A DNA stretch of 64,000 nt from Monocercomonoides exilis (lineage: Eukaryota; Preaxostyla; Oxymonadida; Polymastigidae), in contig LSRY02000027.1 in assembly GCA_001643675.2 (NCBI GenBank), positions 872,501 to 936,500 on the forward strand, given 5' to 3'. Position 1 is the stretch's first letter, and every line of letters starts with the position of its first letter. This document shows positions 49,404 to 63,200 of the stretch, piece after piece. Under the pieces are notes generated by a model that had not been told where the DNA came from, did no database searches, and worked only from the letters and a program-made list of their open reading frames with translations. The position numbers and the translations under genes were made by a program.

Positions 49404-51140
49404 TTGTGGAATATTTTTTTGAAAGCGAAGCATTGTTGTTTTCCATTGTATAATTTGAATTATGACGAGGAAGATAAGCAGCTCCTGATTCAGTCCATAC
49501 ACTTGTTCTTCGAAAATTACAAAACAAACAATGTGGACTTCAACTATTTTCCGTCTCATGCTTTTGCTCCATTTGCAAAAAGGGTTGACAGAAAACATGC
49601 TGCTTTGTCTTTATTGTTTCGACTTTTTTGCAATCATAAGGCAATATTTAATGGAATAATTCTTCTGTGCTTTCATCATCATCTTCTTCTTCTTCTTCTT
49701 TTGATGGCACACCTGCTTTGTTTGCTTATGTGACATAAATTTTAATCTCTTGTGGGCTATTTGAAGCAGAGGACCGATTCCAGCCATTGATAACTGCGAG
49801 TGAAGGATTTGCATTTTCAGCCTTTTCGTCATCTGCCTCTGAAATAATCGGACTGTTTCATTCGATCCGCTTTAATCAACTTCCAAACCATCATGTTATT
49901 CACCAGATTCAGTTGTTGATATCTCGTTCTTCAGTAACGCCACCTTTGATGACGTTTTCTCTTTCAAGGCAATCAACATTCCTCATCTTCTTCATATTCA
50001 AAAAAAAATCCAACTTTCTTCAATTGCTTCGTCATCGTCACTCAATATGTTCATGTAAAGCACAATTTCTGTCATTTCTTCTTTTTCATCGTTCTCTTCC
50101 ATTTCACTTTGCTTCATTGCACTTGCTGCTTCGGCTGCCAATGTATTGTTCTGAGAAGGAGTCGGCGAGACTTTATCCGTCTGGCGAAAGGGATAATGGC
50201 AATGTGCATACACCAAAGTGGAGAGGATGTCATCAACAGATCAAACAGATAGAAGAACAATTGAAGCGCATTCACAGCATCTGCAGCTCAGACTGGAAAA
50301 GAACGTTCTCCACCACCAACTCGATGTTCATGTTTCTCTGTTCCTTTCGCTCATGAAGAAAGCATCGAAAGAGAAAAGTTCGATGAAAGGATATCATTTC
50401 GTGACAATTCAACATGTTATGTGAAGCACTTAATGGCACTTTGTTGTGAAATTCCAAGAATTCAAAAGTCTCTCTCGATGGGGAAGAATGAAGAGCATAC
50501 AATGAGCAGTTGGCTTGGTCAAAGCATTCTGTGAATGGTCTTGGAGTCTTGTGACATGGCCACATTTCAATGCTCAAGAAGGGTTAATAGCAGAAGGAAA
50601 GGATGAGGAAATCCAATTTTCTGAAGATGGAATATCACTTTTCTGTTATTTTTCAGCACGAAACGAATGAGGAAGGAGAAGAGAGTCATGGAGTTTATGG
50701 AGAAGCAAGTGGTGCAGAGGAAAGAGAATTGGGAGAAGGAGGAGGATGGGAATGTTATCGTTGGTTCAGCTATTCATTTGAATTTATGGAAATTCTCAAA
50801 ACGTTGCGGCAGCCAAATCATTTGAATATTATCTCTTCTGCGTCTTCTGCTTATGCTTTCAATCATCGATTGATTTCTGCTCCATTCATATTCATCTGAG
50901 AGGCAAATCTTTATCTATTCTTCTGCTTTGAATGAACTCAGAAAGAATTCTATTTGGAGGATCTGCCAATTCATATTGGAATATCTTCGATATTCTCTTT
51001 GTTTTTGATTGGGAAAGCTTCGTTGGATTGGCTCACGACCTGCCTTTGGCAAAGTTCACTTACCATTTACACGACGAATCAGTTAAAGCGGAAAGTGCTT
51101 GACATATTTTCCACACTGTTTCCGCTGCGTTTTTGTTGAC
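49404..51140 (+). pseudogene. Degraded coding-like stretch, identity unknown
   Basis: Base composition is higher in GC and more codon-like than the flanks. Plus-strand fragments in shifting frames look like protein: YDEEDKQLLIQSIHLFFENY near 49460, EQLKRIHSICSSDWKRTF near 50260, LKTLRQPNHLNIIS near 50800. A TCT/ATC microsatellite at about 49674-49705 and a frame change interrupt them. Several frames would have to be joined by frameshifts or introns, and I found no consistent splice sites. It could be a gene relic or a multi-exon gene that I could not resolve. No function is proposed. Confidence 0.25.
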
Positions 51141-51995
51141 GTCTATTGAACTTGAAAAAGGAGTTCTTTTCCTGACTTTTCAATTCTCTCATTGAAGATT
51201 TTTTGTCATTCACATTTTCTGTTTTTGAACATTTTCTTTCTGGTTGTGTAAAGTGGCACTTTCATCTTCTTCTCAAAATTGGCAAATACGTCTTTATTGG
51301 AAGAAGCAAAACTTTATCTGGCCATTCGCTTCTTTCTGTCTCTTCGAATGCTGAAATGGAATAAGGAAATTCAGCTCCTCTTTTTCTCTTCCTTCTTTTC
51401 TTTTTTGAAAGAGTTCGTGTTTCTTCCATCTGCATTTGTTTTGACGATTTTCATCGATGAGTTGTTTTGGAAGTTTGATTGCAACAACGAGCTCTTGAAG
51501 TGTTTTTTTCCAAAACAAGTGAAACACTTGTTTTGCTATAAATTTTTACAAATATTTCCGCTTATTCACAATAAAAATGCATATTTATTTTCAAAATTAT
51601 TTTTCTATGGTTTGAAATGAACATTGAATAGAACACGATTATAAGAAAAATTTCTCATTCATATGAATGAAAACTCACTTTTATCTGTCTGATCAGATAT
51701 GCCAAAATGAGAGTCAGTCAAAAGAAAAACATCGATAGGTGTGGCAACTCTGCATTCTTCAAAATGCAATTTTATGATTTCAATTTTAATTTTTGCGATA
51801 GCTGTTTTTTTTTCAAAATTTCAATTCTGCGGAAGGTTACTTCATTTGCAATTTGAGTGGAAAAAATATTGTTCAAAATGGAAATGATTGACATCGGGAA
51901 TACAGTTAAAAAATTGCAAGTATTGCCACCAAAAAATCAAACATTGAGTTTGCGTATTTTATTTTTTTTTCGGATAATTTTTTGTGTTTTATCAA
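51141..51995. other. Intergenic region upstream of copy C
   Basis: AT-rich, with one moderate plus-strand frame at 51279-51620 of hydrophobic low-complexity composition that I do not trust as a gene. Probable promoter of copy C just before 51996. Confidence 0.4.
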
Positions 51996-53304
51996 ATGAT
52001 TGAAGAATTGTTATCTGAGCTTGAATTTTGCAATGAGGAAGATCAGAAACAGAAAATCCTTGAAATGAATAGAATGATTGAAAATATGAATAAAGAAGAA
52101 TTCAGATGCATTTTCACAAAAGAACTGTTCAATAGAATAAATCAAATGATTGAAGAAAAGAAAATATCTTTGAAATATTCCCTTTTAGTGTTGAAGAGCA
52201 TAGGATATTCCAAGTCTCTGATGAACCTGTGGGGTAGGAGCTTTGAGAGATCTTTATTGCGCAAAAGATTCGAAGAGATGATTGCTAAAGAAGATGAGAA
52301 AAAGGAAGGAAAGGATGAAAAGCTACTTGCTGATCTTTGTGAATGCTATATTTTTCTCAGTTATAATTTCCCTCCGAGCTTACTTTCATTTTGCGTGCGT
52401 TGCCTGATAAAAGTTGCTTTGAATAAGGAGGAAAACGAGGAAGCTCAAAAAGAAGTGGAAATGGCACTTTTGGCATTGAGTCACATTGATGGATATTATG
52501 TTTGACCTTCTTTTTTTAAAAATAATATATTTTTATGACAATGGCTTCTGTTTTTATAAGAAAATTGAAAAAGAATTGTATTTGAATGAAATCAAAGAGA
52601 TCATTCAATACCATCTGGAGCATCACAATCTGACACATCTTGCCTATCAGTCTGCTTGGCAGTTTTTGCTCAGAAGATTAGAAATGGACACTGCGAATGA
52701 GCTGCATTTAGCGAGAGAGGCAGCAAGAGAACTGGAAGAATTGTCGAAATGTCTGGATTGGAAGAGGAAAGAAGAGAAAAAAGGAAAAGAAACGAAAGAA
52801 GAAAAAATTATAAACAGATGGCTGCAAGCATTGTTCAATTTCTTATGTTACTGCAACATGTGGAATGAAGAATTTATTGGGCTTATTGGCAGCATTGTTG
52901 AGGTTTACCGAGCAGCAAAGGATAATTACAGAAATATTTGTGAGAGATGCATTATTTTCTTGAGAAAAGCAGCAATATGCGAATCTGTGAAGACTGATTA
53001 CTTGGTGAAAGGAGGAGCTATTAATGTTGCCTTAGAGGAGATTCAGCAACCAACAACGGATGACACGATGATACATGAAAGCTTATCATTTTTTGTTGCG
53101 ATTCCATTGCGAATGAAAGAAGAGAAGGAAGATGGAATAGATGAAGCAAAAAGAAAGAAAAACAAAATTAAATTGTTCGAAAAGTTGGAAGAAGAGGGAT
53201 ACGAAGATTCCATCGCAAGCTTTTATGAAACTTTAGAGTATTATCAAAGATATTATGAAATTGGTTTATCGTTGAATATTGCAGATTATTTTGTGAATGT
53301 TTGA
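51996..53304 (+). CDS. Helical repeat-like family protein, copy C, two exons
   Basis: Third family member. Exons 51996-52499 and 52561-53304 give 415 residues. The first ATG yields MIEELLSELEFCNEEDQKQK directly on the family signature. Exon 1 ends at ALLALSHIDGYY; exon 2 opens KIEKELYLNEIKEIIQYHLE and carries HLAYQSAWQFLL, ANELHLAREAARELEELSKC, LVKGGAINVALEEIQQP, and ends with NIADYFVNV, close to SDYFVHL in copy A. The Lys/Glu-rich linker and all-helical profile are shared with copies A and B. Copy C lacks any residues upstream of the signature, which suggests the family core starts here. Unknown function; a scaffold or ARM-like interaction role is inference only. Confidence 0.75.
52500..52560 (+). 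other. Intron of family copy C (61 bp)
   Basis: Donor GTTTGA, acceptor TTATAAG, phase 0, at the same position as in copies A and B. Confidence 0.75.
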
Positions 53305-53447
53305 AGAAATGAAACTCCTTTAATTTTGTAACTCAAAAATGATGCATTTTTCATTTTTTTTTCCATTTCACAAAATCGAAAACAACAGAGTTTTTTTTCT
53401 AAAAAGACTATTTTTCATAACTTCGAAATGCAATGAAGCAACAGAAA

Positions 53448-53450
<3 letters not shown>

Positions 53451-53493
<43 letters not shown>
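53451..53493. repeat. 43-base poly-A homopolymer
   Basis: Uninterrupted A-run; no retroelement body adjoins it. Confidence 0.8.
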
Positions 53494-53495
<2 letters not shown>

Positions 53496-53749
53496 AAAAG
53501 ATGAGCTAAATCATATTCTGAGTGATAAAATTTCTTGAATCCTCCATAAATCGACAGGCAATCACAAACAAATCATTCAAACCTGCGTGAAATGAAGAAA
53601 CTTAGATTATTAGAAAATTGTTTATGCTATTCACCTCTTCTTTGAAGGTTTCTTATTTTCTTATATGGTTCGAATTTTTGTAAAAATTTTTAAAAAATAA
53701 TTCAAGTTATAAATATTATTGAATGCCAATCAATGCAAAAAGTTCATAT

Positions 53750-53779
53750 TTTTCTTTTCTTTTCTTTTCTTTTCTTTTC

Positions 53780-53800
<21 letters not shown>
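53750..53800. repeat. TTTTC pentanucleotide microsatellite
   Basis: About ten perfect units of TTTTC/TTTCT followed by a T-run. Confidence 0.85.
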
Positions 53801-53810
<10 letters not shown>

Positions 53811-54221
53811 GAGAATATTACTTAAAATGAATTCATTTTTGCATTTGTGACATATCTAAAATAGGATATAATTTTTCTTTTCATCATGCCGAGTTTTTAA
53901 TTTTTTTGTGTTGAAGATAAAATGGATCTTCATAAATCTAATATGCAATGAGAATCACACACTCAAACAGTTGATTTTATTTTTCTCTTTCGCCTTTTTA
54001 TATCTAATTTTATCACTTTCAAATAATTGAAATCAGTAAAACAGAAATAAATCAAAGTTTAAATAAACAAGCTTTACAGCATAAATAAAACGTCATTGAA
54101 AACAAATTTATTTTCAGAAAAAATTATAACTCTTGAATTTTCAGAAAAATGTCTTTTGATCAATATCCATAAAAACTTAAAAGTGTTATCAAAATAAAGT
54201 TTTGTGGTGTTTAATATTTTA

Positions 54222-57200
54222 ATGAGCGATAGAAGCAATCACAAGCACAATGCTATAAAGCCAATTGGAAAGGTGGTGTATCAGCTTGATTATGAGACTT
54301 TAAAAGAGCTTGTTCAAAAAAGTGCTCATTTGCTCAAAAAATATCCTGTTTATGCTTGCTTTAACAATGATTGCTTTCATTCTGGGAAAAGCCGATTTTT
54401 ACTGAGTTCTTTTGAGGGACTTGGACTTGTATTCCCTGTTGGACTCGTTAAAGAAATTGATATTGGGTAGATAAATTGATTTTCTAATTTGTAAGGAATT
54501 TTCATGCTTTATTTTTTTTAGAGGAAATCAACTTTCTTCATTTTCGGTAAGGGATGCAAGTAGAAATCAGCAAGGTTCAAGAGATGGGTTTGTTAAATTG
54601 AGAAGAATGTGGCTTGATCATAATGAAATTTCACGACTTGATCTTGATGGTGTACCAAAAATTGAAGAACTTTATGCATCACATAATAAGGTTTGAATTT
54701 ATATGCTGTTTATCAAATGATTATTGAATTATTTATGCTTTTCACTTATCTCTTTAAAGCTAACATCATTACCAATTATTCCTGATTACAAACACTTGTC
54801 TATTTTGGATTTGTCGCACAATCAACTTTCTGGATCCCTTGAACCACTTGCGCACTCCTCTTCCTCTCTTGTGACGCTGAATATCTCATACAATGAGTTT
54901 GATTGGGATCTTCCAGAAATGTTATCGGTATTTAACTTTCAGTCAGTTAACTTGTTGTGTTTATTTATTTATTTGGAAAAATTTTTGATTTTATTTTTAT
55001 TTTTCTTTATTCCTTCCTTCCTATTTTTCTTCTCCTTCTTCTTCTTCTTTGCCATCTTTTCCTCATTCTCTCTCTCTCTCTCTCTCTTCCACCTCTCTCT
55101 CTCTCTCTCTCCTTCCCCCCTCTCCTCCTCCTCCATGAACACAGATGCTCTCCACCTTAAATGCATTTGTCAATCTCGTTTCGTTTGATTCCTCCCACAA
55201 CCCTTACGAAGACTCATTCCCCCGCCAGCTTCTGAAGGAGCATGTGACACAGCAGATGGCGAAGCACAAGCTAAAGTGGTTCAACGGAGACAAAATCCAC
55301 AAGGCAGACAGGAAGAAGAAGCCAAGCGAGCCACTGAGATATGTGACAGAACAAGAGAGCGAGCAGTTGATGATGACGATGAAGAGTATGAAGACAAAAG
55401 AGGAAATATCTGGATCGGATTTATCAGCGTCATTGAATTCTTCTTCTTCTTCTTCTTCTTCTTCTGCCATTTCTCCAGTTGTGGTGGAAGCAGAAGCGTC
55501 AGTTCCTTCAGCATTTGCTGGAATGTCGACAACAACATCACAGACAAAAGAAGAGAAAATCGAATATCACAAAGAGAAAATGCAAAAGGGAGAAGGAAAA
55601 GAAGAAGGAAAAGAAGAAAGAAAAGAAGCAGAAACAGAGAAACAAGAGAAGAAGGGAGAAAAGAAGAAGGAAATAATTGAAGAGGAGCATAAAGATGGTA
55701 AAGGTGCATCTTTATCTGTTGGTTCATCATCATCATCTTCTTCTTCTTCTTCCTCCTCCTCCTCTTCTTCTTCTTCCTCTTCCTCTTCTTCCTCTTCTTC
55801 TTCTCAGAAAATCTCAGAAAATGAATCTCAAAGAGAAGCAAAGCAAGAATCAGAAAAGATTGCTTCTGTTGAAGAAAAACGAGGAAAAGAAAAAGAAACT
55901 ACAAAAATAGCAGACAAAAAAGAAAGAAGTGAAAAGAGAGAAGAGAAAGAGAAAGAGAAAGAGAAAGAGAAAGAAGAGAAGAAAGAACAACTTAGAAGAG
56001 AATCAAAAGAAGTTTTAGAAGAAAACGAAAATAAAACTGAAGCTGAAGACGAAATGATAGAAAAAGCAAATGAAGAAATAAAAGAAGAGGAGGAAAAGAA
56101 AGAAGAAAGAGAAGAAAGAGAAGAAAGAGAAGAAAGAGAAGAGAAGAAGAAAGCAGCCAACACAATAGCAGACTGCTGGTTAAGTGTGAAAAGAACGAGA
56201 GAAGCGAAAAGTGAACTGAAAATGTTGAAACAGAAGAAAATAGAGGGGAAAGAGGGGAAAGAAGGGAAAGAAGAAAAGGAGAAGGAAAAAAGAGAAAGAG
56301 AAAGAGAAAGAGAAAGAGAAAGAGAGAAAGAAAGAGAAAGAGAAAGAGAGAAAGAAAGAGAAAGAGAAAGAGAAGAAGAAGAAGAGAAGGAGGTGACAAC
56401 TTCTGTTCTTGTAAAGGAAGAAGAAGAAAAACTAAAAGCCGAAAAGAAAGGCGAAGTTTTAGAACTTGAATGGGAAGAGGTAGAAAAACAATGTTTTTTG
56501 ATAGAAAATGTGCTGTTTGGCAGCAGATTCAATGAAGAAGAAGAAGAAAGCGTGATTGAGTGGCTTGGAGAAGAAGAAAAATGGCAAAATGTGACAAGGG
56601 CGCTTCAGAAGATGCTGAAGATGCTGATGCCGATTGTGACACATTGTAGAATGATGGAAGAGAATGAGGAAGAGGAAGAGAAGAAGATGATGGTATCGAA
56701 TGAAAATTCTTCTTTGTCTGCTTCTTCTTCTTCTTCTTCTTCTTGTATTTCCTCTTCCTCTTCTTCTTCTTCCTCTTCTTCCTCTTCTTCTTCTCCTTCT
56801 CCTCACACATCTTACATCTCGCACATGATATGCCATTCAGATTGCATTCCAGACTCTTCTCTTTCTTCTGTCTCCTCCACCCTTCTTCTCCTCTGCCACA
56901 TCTTCCCAATCATCCTCTCCTGCGCTCTGAATAAAAAACAGAGGAACTGCAATGAAAATGAGAAAAAATTAGATTCGATATCTTCTTCTTCTGCTGCTTC
57001 TTCTGCTCCTTCTTCTTCTGAAAATTGTTTTCTTTCTCTTTCTTCTTTATCTTCTCTTTCTTCTCTTTCTTCTTTCTCTCCCCTCACATCTTCCCCTGCT
57101 TCCATCCCTCTCTTCATCATCTGCCTCATCTGTCACATACAAAGTCCTTTTCATTCGGTGAATTCTTCTTCTTCTTCTCTTTCTTCTTCTTCTTTATCTT

Positions 57201-60200
57201 CTTCATCTTCATTATCTTCTCCTTCTCCTTCTTCTTCAATTAAGATGGATTCATTGGGCGTTAGATTTGCAAGAGCAGTTGTTCAGAACCCTCTTTTCAC
57301 TTCAACTTCTGCACTTTGCTCTATGAAAATGGATTCATTAATATCTTTATCTTTATCATCATCATCTTCTTCTTCTTCTTCAATTACTTCTTCTTCTCAA
57401 CCTTCTTCCATTTCTTCTTCTTCTTCTTCTTCTCATTCCTCTTCTTCATTAGCTTCTTCTTCTCCTTCCATTTCTCCTTCTCCTTCTTCTCCTTCTCTTT
57501 CTTCTTCCCCTTCCTCTTTGAACAACTCTCTCTTCTCTCTCTCCAACCCCCTCTGCTCTTCATTGGCTGCCCATTCAAATGACACAGTTTTCTCTCTCCT
57601 CCACAGATTCCACAGGAATGGAAACCCAACAGAAGAAGAAGAAGAGGAAGAAGGTATAAGAGAAGAAAGGGAGAGGATGAGGAAGATGATGGAGTGGATG
57701 AGGGAAGAGAAGGAAAGAAGAGAAGGAGAAGGAGAAGGAAGAGAAGGAGAAAAAGGAGAAAAAGGAGAAGGAAAAAATACCCTTTCAACCTCAAATTCAT
57801 CCCCAAATACAAAAATTTCCCAATTTTCCCAGTTTTCTCTCAACAAGCTCACAATCTTGTTATATTTGCGTCGTGCCGGCAAGAAAAGGAGGAAGTTGCT
57901 GTCATTGCCTTTATCAGGAAATGGCTTTTGTTCGTCTTCTTCTTCTTCTTCTCTTTCTCTTTCTCCTTCTTCTTTTCCTTCTTCTTCTTCACATGCCAGT
58001 GTCTGTTCAAAAGAACAGATAACTCATTCACCTTCCTTTGAGAATGGAGAAGCAGAGATGGAGGCAGTTAATGAGGAAGAATGGGTGAAGTTTGTTGGGG
58101 TTGTGCAGAAGTTTGTGGGGGAAAGGGGGAAAAGAGAAGGAAGAGAAGGAAGAGAAGAGGAGGAGAAAGAGAAGAAAGAGAAAGAAAAGAAAGAGAAGGA
58201 GAAAGAGAATGGAGAAAGAGAAGGGGGAGGAAATGAAGTTGAAACAAGAGCATCGACACTGGACTCTATTGCTTCTCTCTTTTCTTCTCTTTCACCCCAA
58301 ACACAAATTTCTTCTCTTTCTTCTTCCTCCTCCTCTTCTTCCTCCTCCTCCTCTTCTCTCCAGCATCTTCCACCTGGTCTAAGACAACGCAGACTTTCTC
58401 GTGCCATGTCTCTGTCTGCCTCTTCTGTGCTCAGATCTTCTTTCTCTTCTGCCATTCAACCTCCTCTTTCGATTGTTTCTGCTTCTGCTTCTGCTTCTTC
58501 TTCTTCTTATACAGTAAGCTCACAATACCCTTCCATTTGCGATCCAAAAGACGAAGAAGAACTAGAAATTGATCAACTGCAGGCGAAAGACAAAGAAGAA
58601 AGAAAGAAAAGACACACAAAATATGATTTTCTGATGAAAGCGATGGATGAAGAAGACGATGAAGGAGATGAGGTGATGTTCAGAGGAATCCTGCCAATTT
58701 CTGTGAAGTTCCATTTTCTGCCTCTTCTGCTGGCGACTGTTCGGTTTGCGAGTTTGGATGTGAAGGGAAACGGAGGGAAGAAAGGGGAGAAAGGAAAAGA
58801 TGGAGTAAATGTTAGCGATCCTTCATCTTCTTCTTCCTCCTCTTCCTCTTCCTCTTCCTCTTCCTCTTCCTCTTCCTCTTCCTCTTCCTCTTCCTCTTCT
58901 TCTCTCCAATATTCATATTCCTCTCAACACCTTTCCATTCTGAATGTCTTTTCGCCTTCTCCATCTCTCGTTTTCGCTTCTCTTCCTTCTTTCTCTGTTT
59001 ATCTTCACTCGCTCTTCCTCTCCTTCTCTTCGGCTGTGCTGATCAGCAGAAACGAAGAAGGTATAAAGACACAAACATCTTCTCAATCTTCATTGTCATC
59101 TGCTTCTTCTTCTTCTTCTTCTTCTCTTACCTCCTCTTCCTCCTCTTCCCCCTCTCAAAAATCCATCATTGCCATCACACAACCAATGATTGACGCCCTC
59201 TGCTTAATAAACGATTTCTCGTCTTATCTTCCCTTTGTCTGCTCTTTCGTTTCTTATCCAATCAGAAAAACACTCCAAAAACTGTCAAATTCGGCGATTG
59301 ACGTGAAGAATGAGGAGGTTTATTGTTCTTCTTCTTCTTCTTCTTCTTCTTCTTCTTCTCTCCAACCCACCTCTCAATCTGTCTCTGTCTTCGACTCTAT
59401 CACAGCGTCTGCCTCTTCCCAACAACAACAGCAAAAGGGGAATCTTTCTTCGCCTTTTGCCCTTCTTTTAGCTGCTTTGCTGACAAAAGCGCCAATGTTT
59501 GTGAAGGATTATGTGAAAACAACGCAAAAAGATGAAAAAGATGAAAAAGAAGAGAAAGAAGGGAGGATATGGAACGAACAATCAGAGGGAAGTGATTCTG
59601 GAGATTGTTATGGAGAAAATCTTTCTTCATTGCCTTCTTCTTCTTCTTCTTCTCTTTTTGATCTCAAATCCAAATTGTTATGTTCTGTTCATCTTTTTTC
59701 GCTTGCTGCAAACATCCTTTCGTTCAGTTCTCATCCTTCTTCTGCTTCTTCTTCTTCCTCTTCTTCTTTTTATTCTTCCTCTTCCTTCTCTTCCTCTTCT
59801 TCCTCTTCTTCTTCTCTTTATTCTTCTTCCCCCTCTTCTCTTCCCCCTCTTCTTTCGAAAGTTTCCTCTTCTCTTTCGTTTCTGTGTTTATCTCGTTCCA
59901 TTTTCTTTCCTCTTTTTCAGTTGCTTCATGAAACAACGGGGGGAATAACAGAAGAAGAGAAAGAGAGAGAAAGAGAAAGGAAAGAGGAGAAAGAGAGAGA
60001 AAGAGAAGAAGAAAGAAAGAGAAGAAGAAGAAAGAGACAGAAGATCGAAGAAACGAAAGAGAAAGTGAAAAGCAATGGAAATTATGTAAATGGAGAAGAA
60101 GAAGAAGAAGAAGAGAAAGAAGAAAAAGCTGATGACGAAGGCGAAGGCGAAGGCGAAGGCGAAGGCGAAGGCGAAGAAGAAGATGATGAAGACAATGAAG

Positions 60201-63200
60201 AAGAACTTCAATTGGATGAAGATGGCTATCAGATCATTGACAGCTATGAAGAGAAAATGAAGCGAAAGAAGCAGAAAAGGGTGGAAAAAGAGCAAAAACT
60301 TAAAGATAAAAAGGAAAGAGAAGAGAAAGAGAAGAAGCTGACCGAAAGAGACAGACAATTCCCGTTTGTGGCTGATGATCCCTTTGTCACTCCTGTTGTC
60401 AGCTCTGCCCTTGTTTTAGCTTCTTCTCTTGTGTGTTTTGCTTCTTCATTGGTGAAAAAGACATCAGGAATTGCGAAGTTTTCTGATTCTTCTTCTCTTT
60501 CTTCTTCTCTTCAACCAGAAGAAGAAGAACTAAAAGAGCTGTTGTCGGTCAGCTGTTGTGGAAGCAATGGACTGCTTGGTGTGGTTGAGAGGATCATCAA
60601 CACTTTGCCTCAAATGCTCAACACTCTCTGCTGCATTGAGAATTCGTCTGATTCTTCTTCTGTTTCTTCTTCTGTTTCTTCTTCTTCTTCAAATTCTTCT
60701 GATTCTTCTGATTCTTCTTCTTCATTGTCTCTTGCCCAACGTCGCAACATCCTCCTTCTCCTCTCCTTTTCTTGCTCTGTTCTGCCACTCCTCCTTTCCC
60801 TCGACGATATTTCTGCTTCTTCTGCCCACCGACCTTTCGAATCCTTCCTCTTTGAAACAGACTTCGCACGCAACTTATTTGCCTTCGGAGAAATGATAAT
60901 TCTCCGTGGCTTAAACAAGCAGGACAGAACACGCCGGAATCGGCAGCCCATTATGATTCATTCACAATCATCGTTAATTCCGGCATCTAATTCTTTGCAT
61001 CCATCGCCTTCAACATCTTCACTGGCTCTTTACCCTTCCAGCAGTGTTTCTTCACTTCCTGCTCTTATTTCTCATGGTTCTGCTTCTTCTTCCTCTTCTT
61101 CCTCTTCCTCTTCTTCATCCTCCTCTTTCCGCTTCCCTGACTGCCAGCTCTGGCTCTCTGAACCTTCTTTATCTTCTTTATCCACCACTTTCTATGTGTT
61201 TGCCTTTTGCTCTTCTTTGCTTCGATTTTCGCATCATCTTCTGTTTATGACACTTCTGCAACAGAACATTCACAAAAGCATCATCGAAAAAGCAGCACCT
61301 TTCTTGTTTGACTTGCTTATTCCAGCTCATATTCATTCTTCTAATGCTTCTTCTTCTTCTTCTTCTTCTTCTTCTTCCTCCTCCTCCTCCTCCTCTTCTT
61401 CTTCTTCTTCTTCTTCTTCTTCTTCTCCTCCTCCTCCTTCTCCTCTTCCTTCTCCTTCATCATCTGAATCATCATCTTCTCCTTCCTCTTCTTCTACTTC
61501 TTCTTCTCATCCTTCTTCCCTCTCTCTCACCTCCTGTTTCTATCTCTTCCATCTCCAAAGGCCTGTTCTTGCTCTTTTAACCTCTTTTCCCACTCTTTCT
61601 GCTTCGAAAAAGAACATTTCGTCTGTCTTGTCTTGTTTGAAATCGGCTGTAAATCTGCTGGAAATGCTAAGTAAACAGACAAGTTTTGAGGGAGAAAGGT
61701 GGAATGGTGAATTGAAGAAGGGGAAAGGAGAAGAGAAAGAGGAAAGAGGAAAAGAAGGAGAAAGAGAAATAAAAGGAAATAGAAAAGAATTATCAAATAT
61801 ATCTTCTCCTTCTCTTCCTCCTCTTCCTTCTCTTCCTCCTCCTTCTCGCTCCCGCCTCCTCTTCCTCTCTCACCGCATCGACCCCATCATCACCCAGTGC
61901 ATCTCCATTCTCACCCACCACATCAGCAAAAATCCTGTCTTCTTGTTTGACTCTTCCTCTCCTCTGCTTCTTTTGACACCCAAAATGAGAGCTGGCTTGG
62001 TGGAGAGGTTTGGTGAAGGGAAATACGGAACTGGGGTGATATTGCCTTCTTCCTCTTCTTCTTCAAAATCGTCTTCTTCATTAGCTTCTTCTCCTTCTCC
62101 TTCTGTTTCTCCTTCTGTTTCTCCTTCTTCTCATTCAATTTCATCATCATCATCATCATTTTCTTCTTCTTCTTCTTCTCATCCTCCCTCTCCATCTTCT
62201 TCCTTCTCTCCCTCCACTCTCCCTGCCCCTTCTTTCCCTGTCTATGTTCCTTCTTCTTCTCTTTCGCCTTTCATCCAAAAACCAGCTGAAAAGGAGCTTT
62301 TGTTCCTTCAATCAGTTCAGTTGTTTGAAGAAGCGGTTCCTCTTGTGTTGAAAGCGATGGAGATTAACAGCAGAAGAAAAGGGGTGTTGTTTGCGAATAA
62401 ACATAGGATTTATAATCCAGTTGAGTTGGAGAAGGGAAAAGAAGGAGGAGAAGGAAGAGGAGAAGAGGGAGAAAGAGGAAGAGGAGAAGGAAGAAATGAA
62501 GGAGAGAAAGAAAAAGGAGAGGAAAAAGAAAATGTTGTTGATGAGAAGCAGATGAGGTCGTTGTGGAGGAAATCAAAGGAACAGCCATTGACATTGGGTG
62601 TTTTGTTGCAGATGATGAAACAAGAAGTTATGAATAGCAGAAATACAGAAAAAACAGAAAAAACAGAAAAATTTGATAAGTCAAATGAATCAAATAAAAC
62701 TAATAAGACAAATAAATTAGATTCAATGAGTAATATTGACTTCTCAAATCTCTCATCGTTTCTGAATCTGTTTGAGTTCAACACACAGTTAACATCTGAT
62801 TCATTCATAGCTCATTCCAATTCTTCTTCCTCTTCATCTGCTTCTCTTTCTTCTCTTTCTCCTTCTCTTGCATTGTCCCCCGTTCCGCTTTTCCCTCTCC
62901 CTATCCCTCAATCTCTTCCCTTGACTGCTTCTTGCTTTGCCTTCTTTGCAGCAATCGAAGAGCAAAACAAGAAATTTGAGCATCATTCAGCAATTGTGCA
63001 GAAGCTGATGAATTTGTATTTGGTGAAGAACCAGAAGATTCAGCAGGAACAGAATAAGAAGACGAAGGAGAAAGAGAAAGAGAAGGAGAAGGAAAAAGAG
63101 AAGGAGAAGGAGAAAACAAAAGGAAGTGGCAAAGGCAAAGAGAAAGATAAAGACAAAGACAAAGAAAAGAACAAATTCAAAGCAGACAATATATCAAATA

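Larger units (their letters stand above)
53305..54221. other. Intergenic region with two simple repeats
   Basis: Contains a 43-base A-run and a TTTTC pentamer array (both annotated) in otherwise AT-rich sequence. No ORF. The last 100-200 bp should hold the promoter of the LRR gene. Confidence 0.5.
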
